From NCBI RefSeq assembly GCF_001297125.1, contig NZ_LHPC01000044.1:124001-188000 (forward strand): a stretch of 64,000 bases of DNA, given 5' to 3'. The position numbers and the translations under genes are program-made. Within the stretch, counting starts at the first letter, position 1. The number at the start of each line of letters is the position of its first letter. Under the pieces are notes generated by a model. The model saw only the letters and a list, made by a program, of their open reading frames with translations. It made no database searches and was not told where the DNA came from. Shown here in pieces: positions 52,303-60,430 of the stretch. This DNA comes from Pseudomonas sp. RIT-PI-q (GTDB taxonomy: Bacteria; Pseudomonadota; Gammaproteobacteria; Pseudomonadales; Pseudomonadaceae).

Positions 52303-53067
52303 ATGAGTGAAGCGATCAAACAGCCTGTGAGCCCTGAAGGCATTATTCAGATGCAGGGCGTGAACAAGTGGTACGGCCAGTTCCACGTGTTGAAAGACAT
52401 CAACCTGAACGTTAAACAGGGCGAGCGTATCGTCCTGTGCGGCCCGTCGGGTTCCGGCAAATCGACCACCATCCGTTGCCTCAACCGCCTGGAAGAACAC
52501 CAGCAGGGCCGCATCGTGGTCGATGGCGTGGAACTGACCAACGATCTCAAGCAGATCGAAGCGATCCGTCGTGAAGTCGGCATGGTGTTCCAGCACTTCA
52601 ACCTGTTCCCGCACCTGACCATCCTGCAAAACTGCACCCTGGCGCCGATGTGGGTACGCAAGATGCCCAAGCGCAAGGCCGAGGAAATCGCCATGCATTA
52701 CCTGGAGCGCGTACGCATTCCGGAGCAGGCGCATAAATTCCCGGGGCAACTGTCCGGCGGTCAGCAACAGCGTGTGGCGATTGCCCGTGCCCTGTGCATG
52801 AAACCGAAAATCATGCTGTTCGACGAACCGACTTCGGCACTCGACCCGGAAATGGTGAAAGAGGTGCTCGACACCATGATCGGCCTGGCCGAAGACGGCA
52901 TGACCATGCTCTGCGTAACCCACGAAATGGGCTTTGCGCGTACCGTGGCCAACCGCGTGATCTTCATGGACAAGGGCGAAATCGTCGAACAGGCGGCGCC
53001 GAACGACTTCTTTGATAATCCGCAGAATGAGCGGACGAAGCTGTTCCTGAGCCAGATTTTGCATTGA
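52303..53067 (+). CDS. aapP: Amino-acid ABC transporter ATPase AapP
   Basis: 254 residues. Walker A GPSGSGKSTT, Q-loop VFQHFNLFPHLT, signature LSGGQQQR, Walker B IMLFDEPTSALDPE and H-loop CVTHEMGFAR are all intact. It drives uptake through AapQM. Last gene of the operon; a terminator follows. Confidence 0.95.
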   Translation: MSEAIKQPVSPEGIIQMQGVNKWYGQFHVLKDINLNVKQGERIVLCGPSGSGKSTTIRCLNRLEEHQQGRIVVDGVELTNDLKQIEAIRREVGMVFQHFNLFPHLTILQNCTLAPMWVRKMPKRKAEEIAMHYLERVRIPEQAHKFPGQLSGGQQQRVAIARALCMKPKIMLFDEPTSALDPEMVKEVLDTMIGLAEDGMTMLCVTHEMGFARTVANRVIFMDKGEIVEQAAPNDFFDNPQNERTKLFLSQILH

Positions 53068-53088
53068 TGGCAGGCTGACAGGTAAAAC

Positions 53089-53114
53089 AAACCCGGCCTC
53101 GCGCCGGGTTTCTT
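53089..53114 (+). terminator. Terminator of the aap operon
   Basis: AAACCCGGC / GCCGGGTTT form a 9-bp stem with a 5-base loop followed by a short T-rich tail. It also lies 12 bases beyond the mqsA stop on the other strand and could serve both. Confidence 0.85.
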
Positions 53115-53125
53115 ATGTCTGCTGT

Positions 53126-53608
53126 TCAGGACACGGTGAGTGTTTCATGCTCTTTGTGAACGGTGTCCTTGAACCCTCTCAAGTCTGCGCCTTCGGCCAA
53201 GGTTCGCGCATCGACGAGCAAATGCGGGTAACGATCAAGCAAACGCATCAGCACCATCAATGCTTTGGGTGGAAGCAGTTCGCCGCGCTCATAACGAGAA
53301 AATGCGTTGTGTCCGCCTCCGGACAACAGCAGAACCGCTTCTTTTTGCGACAGATGCAGCTTGCGGCGGATGCGCTTCATCTCGTCGCCAATCATCTTTC
53401 TGCCAGCGAGGACCAACTCGTCGCCGGCATCCGAATGGCGCTCCGAGCAGCCGGGGTCGAGTATGACTTCCCCGCATGCCTGGCACTCCCATCCAGACAA
53501 ATCATCAATCCGGCGCTCCATTCCTTTCACGCTCATGGTTTCACCGCGACCTTCGAAGTGCCGCATTCCTTCAGGTGCCCCGCAACTGAAGCATTGTTTA
53601 GTGTTCAT
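53126..53608 (-). CDS. mqsA: MqsA/YgiT-type antitoxin and repressor
   Basis: 160 residues. An N-terminal zinc domain with two CxxC motifs (KQCFSCGAPEG and ECQACGEVIL) and a C-terminal HTH_XRE domain (LSQKEAVLLLSGGGHNAFSR). MqsA neutralises MqsR and represses the operon through its HTH. It is about 30 residues longer than E. coli MqsA, with a C-terminal tail after the HTH. The ATG overlaps the mqsR stop by 4 bases. Confidence 0.88.
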   Translation of the reverse strand: MNTKQCFSCGAPEGMRHFEGRGETMSVKGMERRIDDLSGWECQACGEVILDPGCSERHSDAGDELVLAGRKMIGDEMKRIRRKLHLSQKEAVLLLSGGGHNAFSRYERGELLPPKALMVLMRLLDRYPHLLVDARTLAEGADLRGFKDTVHKEHETLTVS

Positions 53609-53916
53609 GGGTTTTTCTCCTTGAATGAGATCACCGGAGGTTCACCGCCTGAGCAATAAGTGACCTTGATGTAAATCTCCAGATCGTGCGAAGTGATGTG
53701 GTACACGTCTTGCCAAACCCGATGATCGCTATAGGTCGTCATCGATTTGTACAACATCCGGCTGTGTAATTCGAAAACGACTTCCTGCATTTCCTTGCTG
53801 GTGAAACCCAGGTCTCTGCCGTATTTCCGTGCGGTCGTGGTAAATGCGTTTTTCCCAAGCCTCCTGACATCTTCCTTGATCACCATCAGGTTGTAATGGG
53901 GTGTGTTCTTCTCCAT
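53605..53916 (-). CDS. mqsR: MqsR-type mRNA interferase toxin
   Basis: 103 residues. The diagnostic string YKSMTTYSDHRVWQDVY is nearly identical to that of E. coli MqsR (YKSMTTYSDHTIWQDVY) and carries the catalytic Lys and Gln; the C-terminus PPVISFKEK also matches. MqsR is a RelE-fold ribonuclease cleaving mRNA at GC-rich triplets such as GCU. It is the first gene of the mqsRA operon (toxin first, as in E. coli), preceded by a perfect palindrome. Confidence 0.93.
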   Translation of the reverse strand: MEKNTPHYNLMVIKEDVRRLGKNAFTTTARKYGRDLGFTSKEMQEVVFELHSRMLYKSMTTYSDHRVWQDVYHITSHDLEIYIKVTYCSGGEPPVISFKEKNP

Positions 53917-53933
53917 TCTTAAACCTATCCCTG

Positions 53934-53956
53934 AAATTACCCTTAAAGGGTAATTT
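53934..53956. promoter_or_regulatory. Palindromic operator of mqsRA
   Basis: A perfect 11-base inverted repeat, arms AAATTACCCTT and AAGGGTAATTT around a single A, lies 18 bases upstream of the mqsR ATG. E. coli MqsA binds palindromes of the AACCT / AGGTT type in its own promoter, so this is the likely autoregulatory site, with a different half-site. Confidence 0.65.
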
Positions 53957-54043
53957 TGACTAATCGAAAATCCCGCTCCATTTCCCTCTCTCTGACCGTA
54001 GGCGGTTGCCGTCCTACATGAAGCTGACTAACATGTCAGAAAA

Positions 54044-54064
54044 TTCATCCTATGATTGGATGAA
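54044..54064. promoter_or_regulatory. Palindrome upstream of the GntR-family gene
   Basis: TTCATCC and GGATGAA are perfect 7-base arms around 7 bases, ending 12 bases before the ATG at 54077. Position and symmetry suggest an autoregulatory operator of the FadR-type regulator. Confidence 0.5.
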
Positions 54065-54076
54065 AGGGCGATTCCT

Positions 54077-54736
54077 ATGTCAGACATTTCTCCATTAATT
54101 AAACGTTCCCTGGTCGATCAGGCCCTTGAACAGTTGCGCCTGCGCATCACCGAAGGTGTCTGGACTGTCGGTCAGCGCCTGCCCACCGAACCCGAGCTAT
54201 CCGCTGAGCTGGGCATCAGCCGCAACACCGTGCGTGAAGCCATGCGCGTTCTGGCGTTTTCCGGGTTGATCGAAATTCGTCAGGGCGATGGTAGTTACCT
54301 GCGGGCGGTCATCGATCCGCTGGACACCATGAAGGCGCTGTCCCGCTGCTCCCACGAGCAGGCCCGGGAGACTCGACACATTCTGGAAGTCGAGGCCATC
54401 GGCCTGGCCGCGCTGCGCCGTACCGATGAAGACCTGGTGGCATTGCGCGAAGCGCTGGGTGTCAGCGGCAGCCATTACCACGGTGATCTCGACAGCTACA
54501 TCGCCTGCGACCTGGTGTTCCATCGCCGTCTGGTGGACGCCGCGCATAACCCGACGCTCAGCGAGTTGTATGGCTATTTCTCCAGCGTCGTCGGGGCGCA
54601 TTTGCGCGAAACCCTGAACATCACGCCCCGACGCCAAGAAGTGTTCGACCTGCACATCGAACTGCTCGATGCCGTCGAGCAACGCGACCCGGAAAGGGCC
54701 AAAGCCCTGTCGAGGCAGTTGATCAATGAACCTTGA
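54077..54736 (+). CDS. FadR-subfamily GntR transcriptional regulator
   Basis: 219 residues. N-terminal winged helix (GQRLPTEPELSAELGISRNT then VREAMRVLAFSGLIEIRQGD) and a helical FCD ligand domain with metal-site type residues in CDLVFHRRLVDAAHN and FDLHIELLDA. I choose the ATG at 54077 because AAAGGG lies about 9 bases upstream. It overlaps the transporter gene by 11 bases, so the two are coupled and it probably regulates that transporter. The ligand is unknown. Confidence 0.9.
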   Translation: MSDISPLIKRSLVDQALEQLRLRITEGVWTVGQRLPTEPELSAELGISRNTVREAMRVLAFSGLIEIRQGDGSYLRAVIDPLDTMKALSRCSHEQARETRHILEVEAIGLAALRRTDEDLVALREALGVSGSHYHGDLDSYIACDLVFHRRLVDAAHNPTLSELYGYFSSVVGAHLRETLNITPRRQEVFDLHIELLDAVEQRDPERAKALSRQLINEP

Positions 54737-56033
54737 AACCGAGAACCCCATGTCCAGCCACAACAGCAACCTGACACCCCCCAAGCGCACGGCGGAACTC
54801 GAAGAGTTGCTGATCGACGCCGAGGCCGATGACGAACAGGTGCAGCAAAGCCATCCGATTCTGCGGCGGCCGTGGCTGTTGTTGCTGGGGCTGATTCTGG
54901 TGGCGCTGAACCTGCGCCCGGCGCTGTCGAGCATGGCGCCGATGCTCAGTGAAGTCTCGAAAACCCTCGGTTTGTCGGCGGCTAAAGCCGGTTTGCTGAC
55001 GACCTTGCCGGTACTCTGCCTCGGCTTGTTCGCACCATTGGCGCCTGTGCTGGCGCGACGTTTCGGCGCGGAACGGGTGGTGTTGGGGATTCTTCTGGCC
55101 CTGGGCGGCGGGATCATTCTGCGCAGTTCGTTCGGCGAGATCGGGCTGTTTGCCGGTAGCGTGCTGGCCGGCGCCAGCATTGGTGTCATCGGCGTTTTGC
55201 TGCCGGGCATCGTCAAACGCGACTTTGCCAAACATGCCGGGACCATGACCGGGGTCTACACCATGGCCCTGTGTCTGGGCGCGGCGATGGCGGCCGGCGC
55301 GACCGTGCCGTTGAGCGAGCATTTCGACAAGAGCTGGGCACTGGGCCTTGGTTTTTGGGTGGTTCCGGCGTTGGTTGCGGCGATTTTCTGGTTGCCGCAA
55401 GTCGGTCAGAAACATGCCACGCACAATGTCGCCTACCGGGTTCGCGGTTTGCTGCGTGATCCGCTGGCCTGGCAAGTAACGCTTTACATGGGGCTGCAAT
55501 CGTCCCTGGCGTACATCGTGTTCGGCTGGTTGCCGTCGATTCTGATTGGTCGTGGTTTGACGCCGACCCAGGCGGGCCTGGTGCTTTCGGGTTCGGTGAT
55601 CGTTCAACTGGCCAGCTCACTGGCGGCGCCATGGTTGGCGACGCGCGGCAAGGATCAACGCCTGGCGATCGTGATCGTCATGGCCCTGACCCTCGGTGGT
55701 TTGTTCGGTTGCCTCTATGCGCCGCTCGAAGGCCTGTGGGGCTGGGCGATCCTGCTCGGTCTGGGGCAGGGCGGCACGTTCAGCCTGGCGCTGACCCTGA
55801 TTGTGCTGCGCTCGCGGGACGCGCATGTGGCGGCGAACCTGTCGAGCATGGCCCAGGGCTTCGGTTACACCCTGGCGTCCATGGGGCCGTTCGCGGTCGG
55901 TATCGTGCATGACTGGACCGGTGGCTGGACCGCATTGGGCTGGATCTTCGGCGTGATCGGTCTGGGCGCAATCATCGCCGGCCTCGGCGCCGGGCGTTCG
56001 CTGTACGTGCAAGTAGAAAGCGAAAAGGTCTGA
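54726..56033 (+). CDS. CynX/NimT-type MFS transporter
   Basis: 435 residues, about twelve TM helices (for example LLLLGLILVALNLRPALSSM and LLTTLPVLCLGLFAPLAPVL). The NLRPALSSMAPML motif in the first helix is typical of the CynX/NimT family (cyanate or 2-nitroimidazole transporters). A polar N-terminal extension of about 45 residues (RTAELEELLIDAEADDEQVQ) is present. Starts at 54726, overlapping the regulator; an ATG at 54750 is an alternative. Substrate unknown. Confidence 0.88.
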   Translation: MNLETENPMSSHNSNLTPPKRTAELEELLIDAEADDEQVQQSHPILRRPWLLLLGLILVALNLRPALSSMAPMLSEVSKTLGLSAAKAGLLTTLPVLCLGLFAPLAPVLARRFGAERVVLGILLALGGGIILRSSFGEIGLFAGSVLAGASIGVIGVLLPGIVKRDFAKHAGTMTGVYTMALCLGAAMAAGATVPLSEHFDKSWALGLGFWVVPALVAAIFWLPQVGQKHATHNVAYRVRGLLRDPLAWQVTLYMGLQSSLAYIVFGWLPSILIGRGLTPTQAGLVLSGSVIVQLASSLAAPWLATRGKDQRLAIVIVMALTLGGLFGCLYAPLEGLWGWAILLGLGQGGTFSLALTLIVLRSRDAHVAANLSSMAQGFGYTLASMGPFAVGIVHDWTGGWTALGWIFGVIGLGAIIAGLGAGRSLYVQVESEKV

Positions 56034-56145
56034 TAACCGCGCACTGGCGGTATTCGGCCCGCGAATGCCAATAGTGTTCCGCGCATTTGTTGACTATCGT
56101 GCAGGCACTCTTACGAAGCGATTTTGTAACCCAGGGAGCCTGCAC

Positions 56146-56616
56146 ATGAGTGATGCCCACAACGCATTGATCACCCAGTTCTACCAAGCCTTCCAGCGGC
56201 TGGATGCCGAGGCCATGAGTGCCTGCTACACCGATGATGTGGTGTTCAGTGATCCGGCGTTCGGCGAACTGCGCGGCCGTGATGCCGGCGACATGTGGCG
56301 CATGCTCACCACCCGGGCCAAGGATTTTTCCCTGTCGTTCGATAATGTGCGCAGCGATGAACGCACCGGCGGCGCTCATTGGGTGGCGACGTACTTGTTC
56401 AGCCAGACGGGCAACACCGTGGTCAACAACATTCAGGCACGCTTCGTTTTTCGTGACGGCAAGATTTGCGAGCATCACGACAGTTTCGATCTTTGGACGT
56501 GGTCCCGACAGGCGCTGGGTTTTAAAGGACTGCTGTTGGGCTGGACGCCACTGGTGAGAAACGCCGTTCGCGCTCAAGCCTTGAAGGGGCTGAAGGCATT
56601 TCAGGCCAGTCGCTGA
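56146..56616 (+). CDS. NTF2-like/SnoaL-fold protein
   Basis: 156 residues. LITQFYQAFQRLDAEAMSAC, YTDDVVFSDPAFGELRGRDA and ICEHHDSFDLWTWSRQALG are typical of the nuclear transport factor 2/SnoaL family of small cone-shaped hydrolase or isomerase-like proteins. The ATG at 56146 has GGGAG 7-8 bases upstream. Function not assigned; probably monocistronic. Confidence 0.85.
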   Translation: MSDAHNALITQFYQAFQRLDAEAMSACYTDDVVFSDPAFGELRGRDAGDMWRMLTTRAKDFSLSFDNVRSDERTGGAHWVATYLFSQTGNTVVNNIQARFVFRDGKICEHHDSFDLWTWSRQALGFKGLLLGWTPLVRNAVRAQALKGLKAFQASR

Positions 56617-56656
56617 TAAGATCGCGGCTTGTTTCCTTTCAAGTCCTGATCGTTAC

Positions 56657-56968
56657 GTGACCACCCTTAGCGAAAATTCTGTCGACGCCGATATCCCCGT
56701 GAGCAAGCCCTGGTTCGTCTATCTGGTTCGCGCGGCCAATGGTTCGCTCTATTGCGGGATCAGTGATGATCCCGTACGTCGTTTCGCCACTCACCAGAGT
56801 GGCAAGGGCGCACGCTTCTTTCTTTCCAGCCCGGCCGTGGCACTGGTCTACACCGAAGTCTGTCGCGACAAAAGCGAAGCGCTGCGCCAGGAGCGACTGA
56901 TCAAAAAACTCAAGAAAAGCGCCAAGGAATGCCTGTGTAGGAGCTGGCTTGCCTGCGAAAGACGTTAA
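56657..56968 (+). CDS. GIY-YIG domain protein (UPF0213/YhbQ-like) with REP-encoded C-terminus
   Basis: 103 residues. The GIY-YIG core is seen in WFVYLVRAANGSLYCGISDD, the catalytic Arg in PVRRFATHQSG, and ARFFLSSPAVALVYTEVC followed by LRQERLIKKLKK. It starts at a GTG (56657); a second GTG at 56699 is possible. The last about 13 residues (ECLCRSWLACERR) and the TAA stop are encoded by a REP arm starting at 56935, so the natural C-terminus has been replaced. Probably a nuclease-fold protein of unknown role. Confidence 0.88.
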   Translation: MTTLSENSVDADIPVSKPWFVYLVRAANGSLYCGISDDPVRRFATHQSGKGARFFLSSPAVALVYTEVCRDKSEALRQERLIKKLKKSAKECLCRSWLACERR

Positions 56969-57036
56969 CGATGACGCGTTTATACTGGATTGACGCGGCG
57001 TTCTTGGGTCCATCGCTGGCAAGCCAGCTCCTACAG
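56935..57036. repeat. REP inverted pair overlapping the GIY-YIG gene 3' end
   Basis: Arms TGTAGGAGCTGGCTTGCC (56935 on) and GGCAAGCCAGCTCCTACA (to 57036) are near-perfect reverse complements. The first arm is inside the coding frame of the GIY-YIG gene and its flanking TTAACG gives the stop codon. Confidence 0.88.
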
Positions 57037-57137
57037 GTCATCATTCTGATTGATCAGTGCCCATCAGGCAGATCTGTAGGCTGCCTCCGGATTGCGCGCT
57101 AAGCTGCGGATTCCTAATCCGTGCGGCGGAGCCGAGC

Positions 57138-58073
57138 ATGTCAGAGTTGATTCTTCATCATTACCCGACGTCCCTTTTTGCCGAAAAGGCCCGCTTGCTG
57201 CTGGGTTTCAAAGGGCTGTCCTGGCGCTCGGTGAAGATTTCGCCGGTGATGCCAAAACCTGATTTGACCGCGCTCACTGGCGGCTACCGCAAGACCCCGG
57301 TGTTGCAGGTTGGCGCGGATATCTATTGCGACACCTCTTTGATCGCCCGCCGTCTGGAACAGGAAAAAGCCTTGCCGGCATTCTTCCCGGAAGGTCAGGA
57401 AATGATCGCCGCGACCTTCGCTGCCTGGGCCGATTCGGTGGTGTTCCAGCATGCGGTCAGCCTGGTGTTTCAGCCGGAATCGATCGCCGTGCGCTTCGGC
57501 CATTTACCGCCGGAAGCGATCAAGGCGTTCCTCGCCGATCGTGCCGCGTTGTTCAGTGGTGGTAGCGCCACTCGGTTGTCGGCCGAGCAGGCCCGGCACC
57601 AATGGCCGACGATCATGGCTCGACTGGAGCAGCAGCTTCTGCGCGAGCAGGGCGACTTCCTGTTCGGCGAGCCGTCGATTGCCGACTTTGCCCTGGCGCA
57701 TCCATTGTGGTTTTTGAAGGCGACACCCGTGACCTCACCGCTTGTGGATAACTATCCAGCGGTGTCGGCCTGGTTGGCGCGGGTTCTGGGTTTCGGTCAT
57801 GGGGCGCCGAGCGAAATGACGTCGCAAGAGGCGCTGGCTGTTGCACGCAACTCCACGCCCGCAGCGCTGCCGGACGAACAGTTCGATGAGCCGAATGGAT
57901 TTGAGGCAGGCCAGCAGGTGGTGATCGCTGCGACCGATTACGGCGTTGATCCGGTGGCCGGGGAATTGCTATTTGCCGGCAGCGAAGAACTGATTCTGCG
58001 TCGCGAAGACGAGCGTGGCGGTGTGGTGCATGTGCACTTCCCGCGGTTTGGATTTCGTATCGAAAAACGCTGA
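57138..58073 (+). CDS. Glutathione S-transferase family protein with extra C-terminal domain
   Basis: 311 residues. Thioredoxin-like N-terminal domain (HHYPTSLFAEKARLLLGFKG; cis-Pro in KTPVLQVGADIYCDTSLIAR) and an all-helical GST C-domain (FLFGEPSIADFALAHPLWFL). Typical GSTs have 200-230 residues; here a further tail of about 80 residues (VIAATDYGVDPVAGELLFAG; VVHVHFPRFGF), predicted as beta-strands, follows. The ATG at 57138 starts MSELILHHYP. Function of the tail unknown. Confidence 0.88.
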   Translation: MSELILHHYPTSLFAEKARLLLGFKGLSWRSVKISPVMPKPDLTALTGGYRKTPVLQVGADIYCDTSLIARRLEQEKALPAFFPEGQEMIAATFAAWADSVVFQHAVSLVFQPESIAVRFGHLPPEAIKAFLADRAALFSGGSATRLSAEQARHQWPTIMARLEQQLLREQGDFLFGEPSIADFALAHPLWFLKATPVTSPLVDNYPAVSAWLARVLGFGHGAPSEMTSQEALAVARNSTPAALPDEQFDEPNGFEAGQQVVIAATDYGVDPVAGELLFAGSEELILRREDERGGVVHVHFPRFGFRIEKR

Positions 58074-58078
58074 ACCCC

Positions 58079-58183
58079 GTAGGAGCGAGCGGTGCGGCGA
58101 TCCGACTTGCCCGCGAAGAACGATGATGCGGTCTAGCTATTACACCGCGTCATCGTTCTTCGCGGGCAAGCCTCGCTCCTACA
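58079..58183. repeat. REP inverted pair, left arm interrupted
   Basis: Arms at 58079-58126 and 58150-58182. The left arm carries an extra segment (GGTGCGGCGATCCGA) between AGGAGCGAGC and CTTGCCCGCG that is absent on the right. Lies between convergent genes. Confidence 0.8.
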
Positions 58184-58186
58184 GGG

Positions 58187-58537
58187 TTAATTCAGGGCGG
58201 CGAGTATCGCGTCCGGGTCATACCCGCGGATCAGCGTCCCGTTCACATCAATGATCGGGATCCCGCCACCGCCCAACGCTTCATAGGCCTTGCGTGCCTC
58301 GGCATCTTTCTCGATATCGAATTCCTTGTACGGAATGCCTTTCTGGTCGAGAAAGCGCCGGGTCAGTTTGCAGTAACCACACCATTCGGTGGCGTAGAGC
58401 ACAACATTGGCCTGGGCCTGGGTCTGCTCCGACACCACTTGGGAGGGGTTGAACACTCGCTCGATCTTGCCCCAATTCTGATAGACCACGACCACCAGCA
58501 GGATCAGCAGGAATTTCTTCAGCACGCCGGCCAACAT
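58187..58537 (-). CDS. Membrane-anchored glutaredoxin-like protein
   Basis: 116 residues. An N-terminal hydrophobic anchor (VLKKFLLILLVVVVYQNWGK) is followed by a glutaredoxin fold with the redox motif WCGYC, KGIPYKEFDIEKD and the cis-Pro loop GGGIPIIDVNG. It is probably held in the inner membrane and reduces mixed disulfides. The start overlaps the yejK stop by one base (TGATG), so the pair is coupled. Confidence 0.88.
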   Translation of the reverse strand: MLAGVLKKFLLILLVVVVYQNWGKIERVFNPSQVVSEQTQAQANVVLYATEWCGYCKLTRRFLDQKGIPYKEFDIEKDAEARKAYEALGGGGIPIIDVNGTLIRGYDPDAILAALN

Positions 58538-59541
58538 CAGTTGCGTCGCTTGAGCTGGTCGGTCAACTGCGTCGGCAGGCCTTTGATGATCAGCGTGCCG
58601 GCTTCTTCGTCGTACTCGATCTTCGAACCCAACAGGTGCGCTTCGAAGCTGATGGACAAGCCCTCGGCGCGACCGGTGAAGCGGCGGAACTGGTTCAGGG
58701 TGCGTTTATCCGCCGGAATCTCGGGCGACAGGCCGTAGTCCTTGTTGCGGATGTGATCGTAGAAGGCTTTCGGGCGTTCTTCGTCGATCAGTTCCGAGAG
58801 TTCTTCCAGGCCCATGGGTTCGCCGAGCTTGGCCTGGCTGCTGGCGTAATCGACCAGGGTCTTGGTTTTCTCGCGGGCGGACTCTTCCGGCAAATCTTCG
58901 CTTTCAACGAAGTCGCTGAAGGCCTTGAGCAAGGTGCGGGTTTCGCCCGGGCCGTCGACGCCTTCCTGGCAACCGATGAAGTCGCGGAAATACTCCGAAA
59001 CCTTTTTGCCGTTCTTGCCTTTGATGAACGAAATGTACTGCTTGGACTGCTTGTTGTTCTGCCACTCGGAAACGTTGATCCGCGCCGCCAGGTGCAACTG
59101 GCCCAGGTCCAGGTGCCGGGACGGGGTCACGTCCAGCTGTTCGGTCACTGCAACGCCTTCACTGTGGTGCAGGAGCGCGATGGCCAGGTAATCCGTCATG
59201 CCCTGCTGATAATGCGCAAACAGCACGTGGCCGCCCACAGAGAGGTTCGACTCTTCCATCAGCTTTTGCAGGTGTTCCACCGCCACGCGGCTGAACGCGG
59301 TGAAATCCTTGCCGCCCTCGAAGTATTCCTTCAGCCAGCCGCTGAACGGATGCGCCCCGGACTCGGCATGGAAGAAACCCCAGGCCTTGCCTTGTTTGGC
59401 GTTGTAGCTTTCGTTGAGGTCGGCAAGCATGTTCTCGATGGCGCTGGACTCGGCAAGTTCAGAGTCGCGGGCATGGAGAACTGCGGGTGTGCCGTCGGGT
59501 TTTTTGTCGATCAGGTGGACGATGCAATGACGGATCGGCAT
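58537..59541 (-). CDS. yejK: Nucleoid-associated protein YejK/NdpA
   Basis: 334 residues. The N-terminal MPIRHCIVHLIDKKPDGTPA, the middle HVLFAHYQQGMTDYLAIALL and GCQEGVDGPGETRTLLKAFS match the NdpA family. These proteins coat the chromosome with other nucleoid proteins. A 37-kDa size and cytoplasmic location are expected. First gene of a two-gene unit with the glutaredoxin-like gene. Confidence 0.93.
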   Translation of the reverse strand: MPIRHCIVHLIDKKPDGTPAVLHARDSELAESSAIENMLADLNESYNAKQGKAWGFFHAESGAHPFSGWLKEYFEGGKDFTAFSRVAVEHLQKLMEESNLSVGGHVLFAHYQQGMTDYLAIALLHHSEGVAVTEQLDVTPSRHLDLGQLHLAARINVSEWQNNKQSKQYISFIKGKNGKKVSEYFRDFIGCQEGVDGPGETRTLLKAFSDFVESEDLPEESAREKTKTLVDYASSQAKLGEPMGLEELSELIDEERPKAFYDHIRNKDYGLSPEIPADKRTLNQFRRFTGRAEGLSISFEAHLLGSKIEYDEEAGTLIIKGLPTQLTDQLKRRN

Positions 59542-59935
59542 GGGCTTCTCGGCTGATTGAAGAGAGGAGGGCGTGCTCCCCGAAAAAGCGCTCAGTGTCC
59601 CGCAACCACTGGTTTTGGCGCGGCGCGAAGGGCAATTCGCAGCCGACCGCCGGTGCTTATGCAGTTTTTTACCGGTTTAGAGCAATAAAGCTGACCAAAT
59701 GGGTAGCTAGAGGCGGATATTTCCCCGTCTCTGTGCTAGTTTTGCCCCGTCTTACGCGAAGTCACTGCGTTAAGCGTGCATTCAGCATCTGTCAGGTCGA
59801 ACCAAACCCGGATTTCGGTATCTATAACCCCGATCCCGTGGTTATTGGCCGAGGGTGCCAGATCCAGAAGATCGGGCTCGATGGCTGACACTGCACTCTG
59901 CAATCCATATGAATTTGATAGGGAAGGAACACTAC
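59542..59935. other. Gene-free divergent region between yejK and the HU gene
   Basis: About 390 bases. No convincing coding frame. It must hold promoters for both divergent genes; GGGAAGGAAC just before 59936 is the HU ribosome-binding site. I cannot assign further sites. Confidence 0.5.
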
Positions 59936-60217
59936 ATGGCTCTTACTAAAGACCAACTGATCGCCGACATCGCTGAAGCTATCGACGCGCCAAAAACCAC
60001 CGCGCGTAACGCTCTGGACCAACTGGGCCAAATCGTTGCCGATCAGCTGGAAAACGGCGGCGAAATCACTCTGCCAGGTATCGGCAAACTGAAAGTGACT
60101 GAGCGTCCTGCCCGTACCGGCCGTAACCCTTCGACTGGCGCTGCCATCGAAATCGCTGCCAAGAAAGTTATCAAGCTGGTTGTGGCCAAAGGCCTGACCG
60201 ACGCTGTTAACAAGTAA
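59936..60217 (+). CDS. HU-family DNA-binding protein
   Basis: 93 residues. MALTKDQLIADIAEAIDAPK, helical dimer core, ITLPGIGKLKVTERPARTGR (beta-arm start with RNPSTGA) and the C-terminal helix are diagnostic of HU/IHF-type histone-like proteins. The GRNPSTG sequence of the DNA-binding arm is intact. The ATG at 59936 has AAGGAA upstream. Strong terminator follows. Next to yejK/ndpA, another nucleoid protein. Confidence 0.95.
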   Translation: MALTKDQLIADIAEAIDAPKTTARNALDQLGQIVADQLENGGEITLPGIGKLKVTERPARTGRNPSTGAAIEIAAKKVIKLVVAKGLTDAVNK

Positions 60218-60227
60218 GACTTGTTAA

Positions 60228-60267
60228 AAAAAACCGTGCTCCGGAGCAATCCGGGCACGGTTTTTTT
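60228..60267 (+). terminator. Terminator of the HU gene
   Basis: AACCGTGC / GCACGGTT outer stem with an inner CCGG pairing, followed by seven T, immediately after the stop codon. Confidence 0.93.
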
Positions 60268-60301
60268 GTGTCTGATTTTTTTTCAAGACATTACAGATCC
60301 T

Positions 60302-60391
60302 TGTGGGAGCGGGCTTGCCCGCGATGACGGTGTGTCAGTCGCCTTCCTTGTCATCTGACACATCGCTTTCGCGGGCAAGCCCGCTCCCACA
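60302..60391. repeat. REP inverted pair between HU and rlmF
   Basis: Arms TGTGGGAGCGGGCTTGCCCG (60302 on) and GCGGGCAAGCCCGCTCCCA (to 60391), between convergent genes. Confidence 0.88.
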
Positions 60392-60430
60392 GGGATTTCA
60401 GCGCTCAAAAATTTGAATTGTCAGGCTGAA

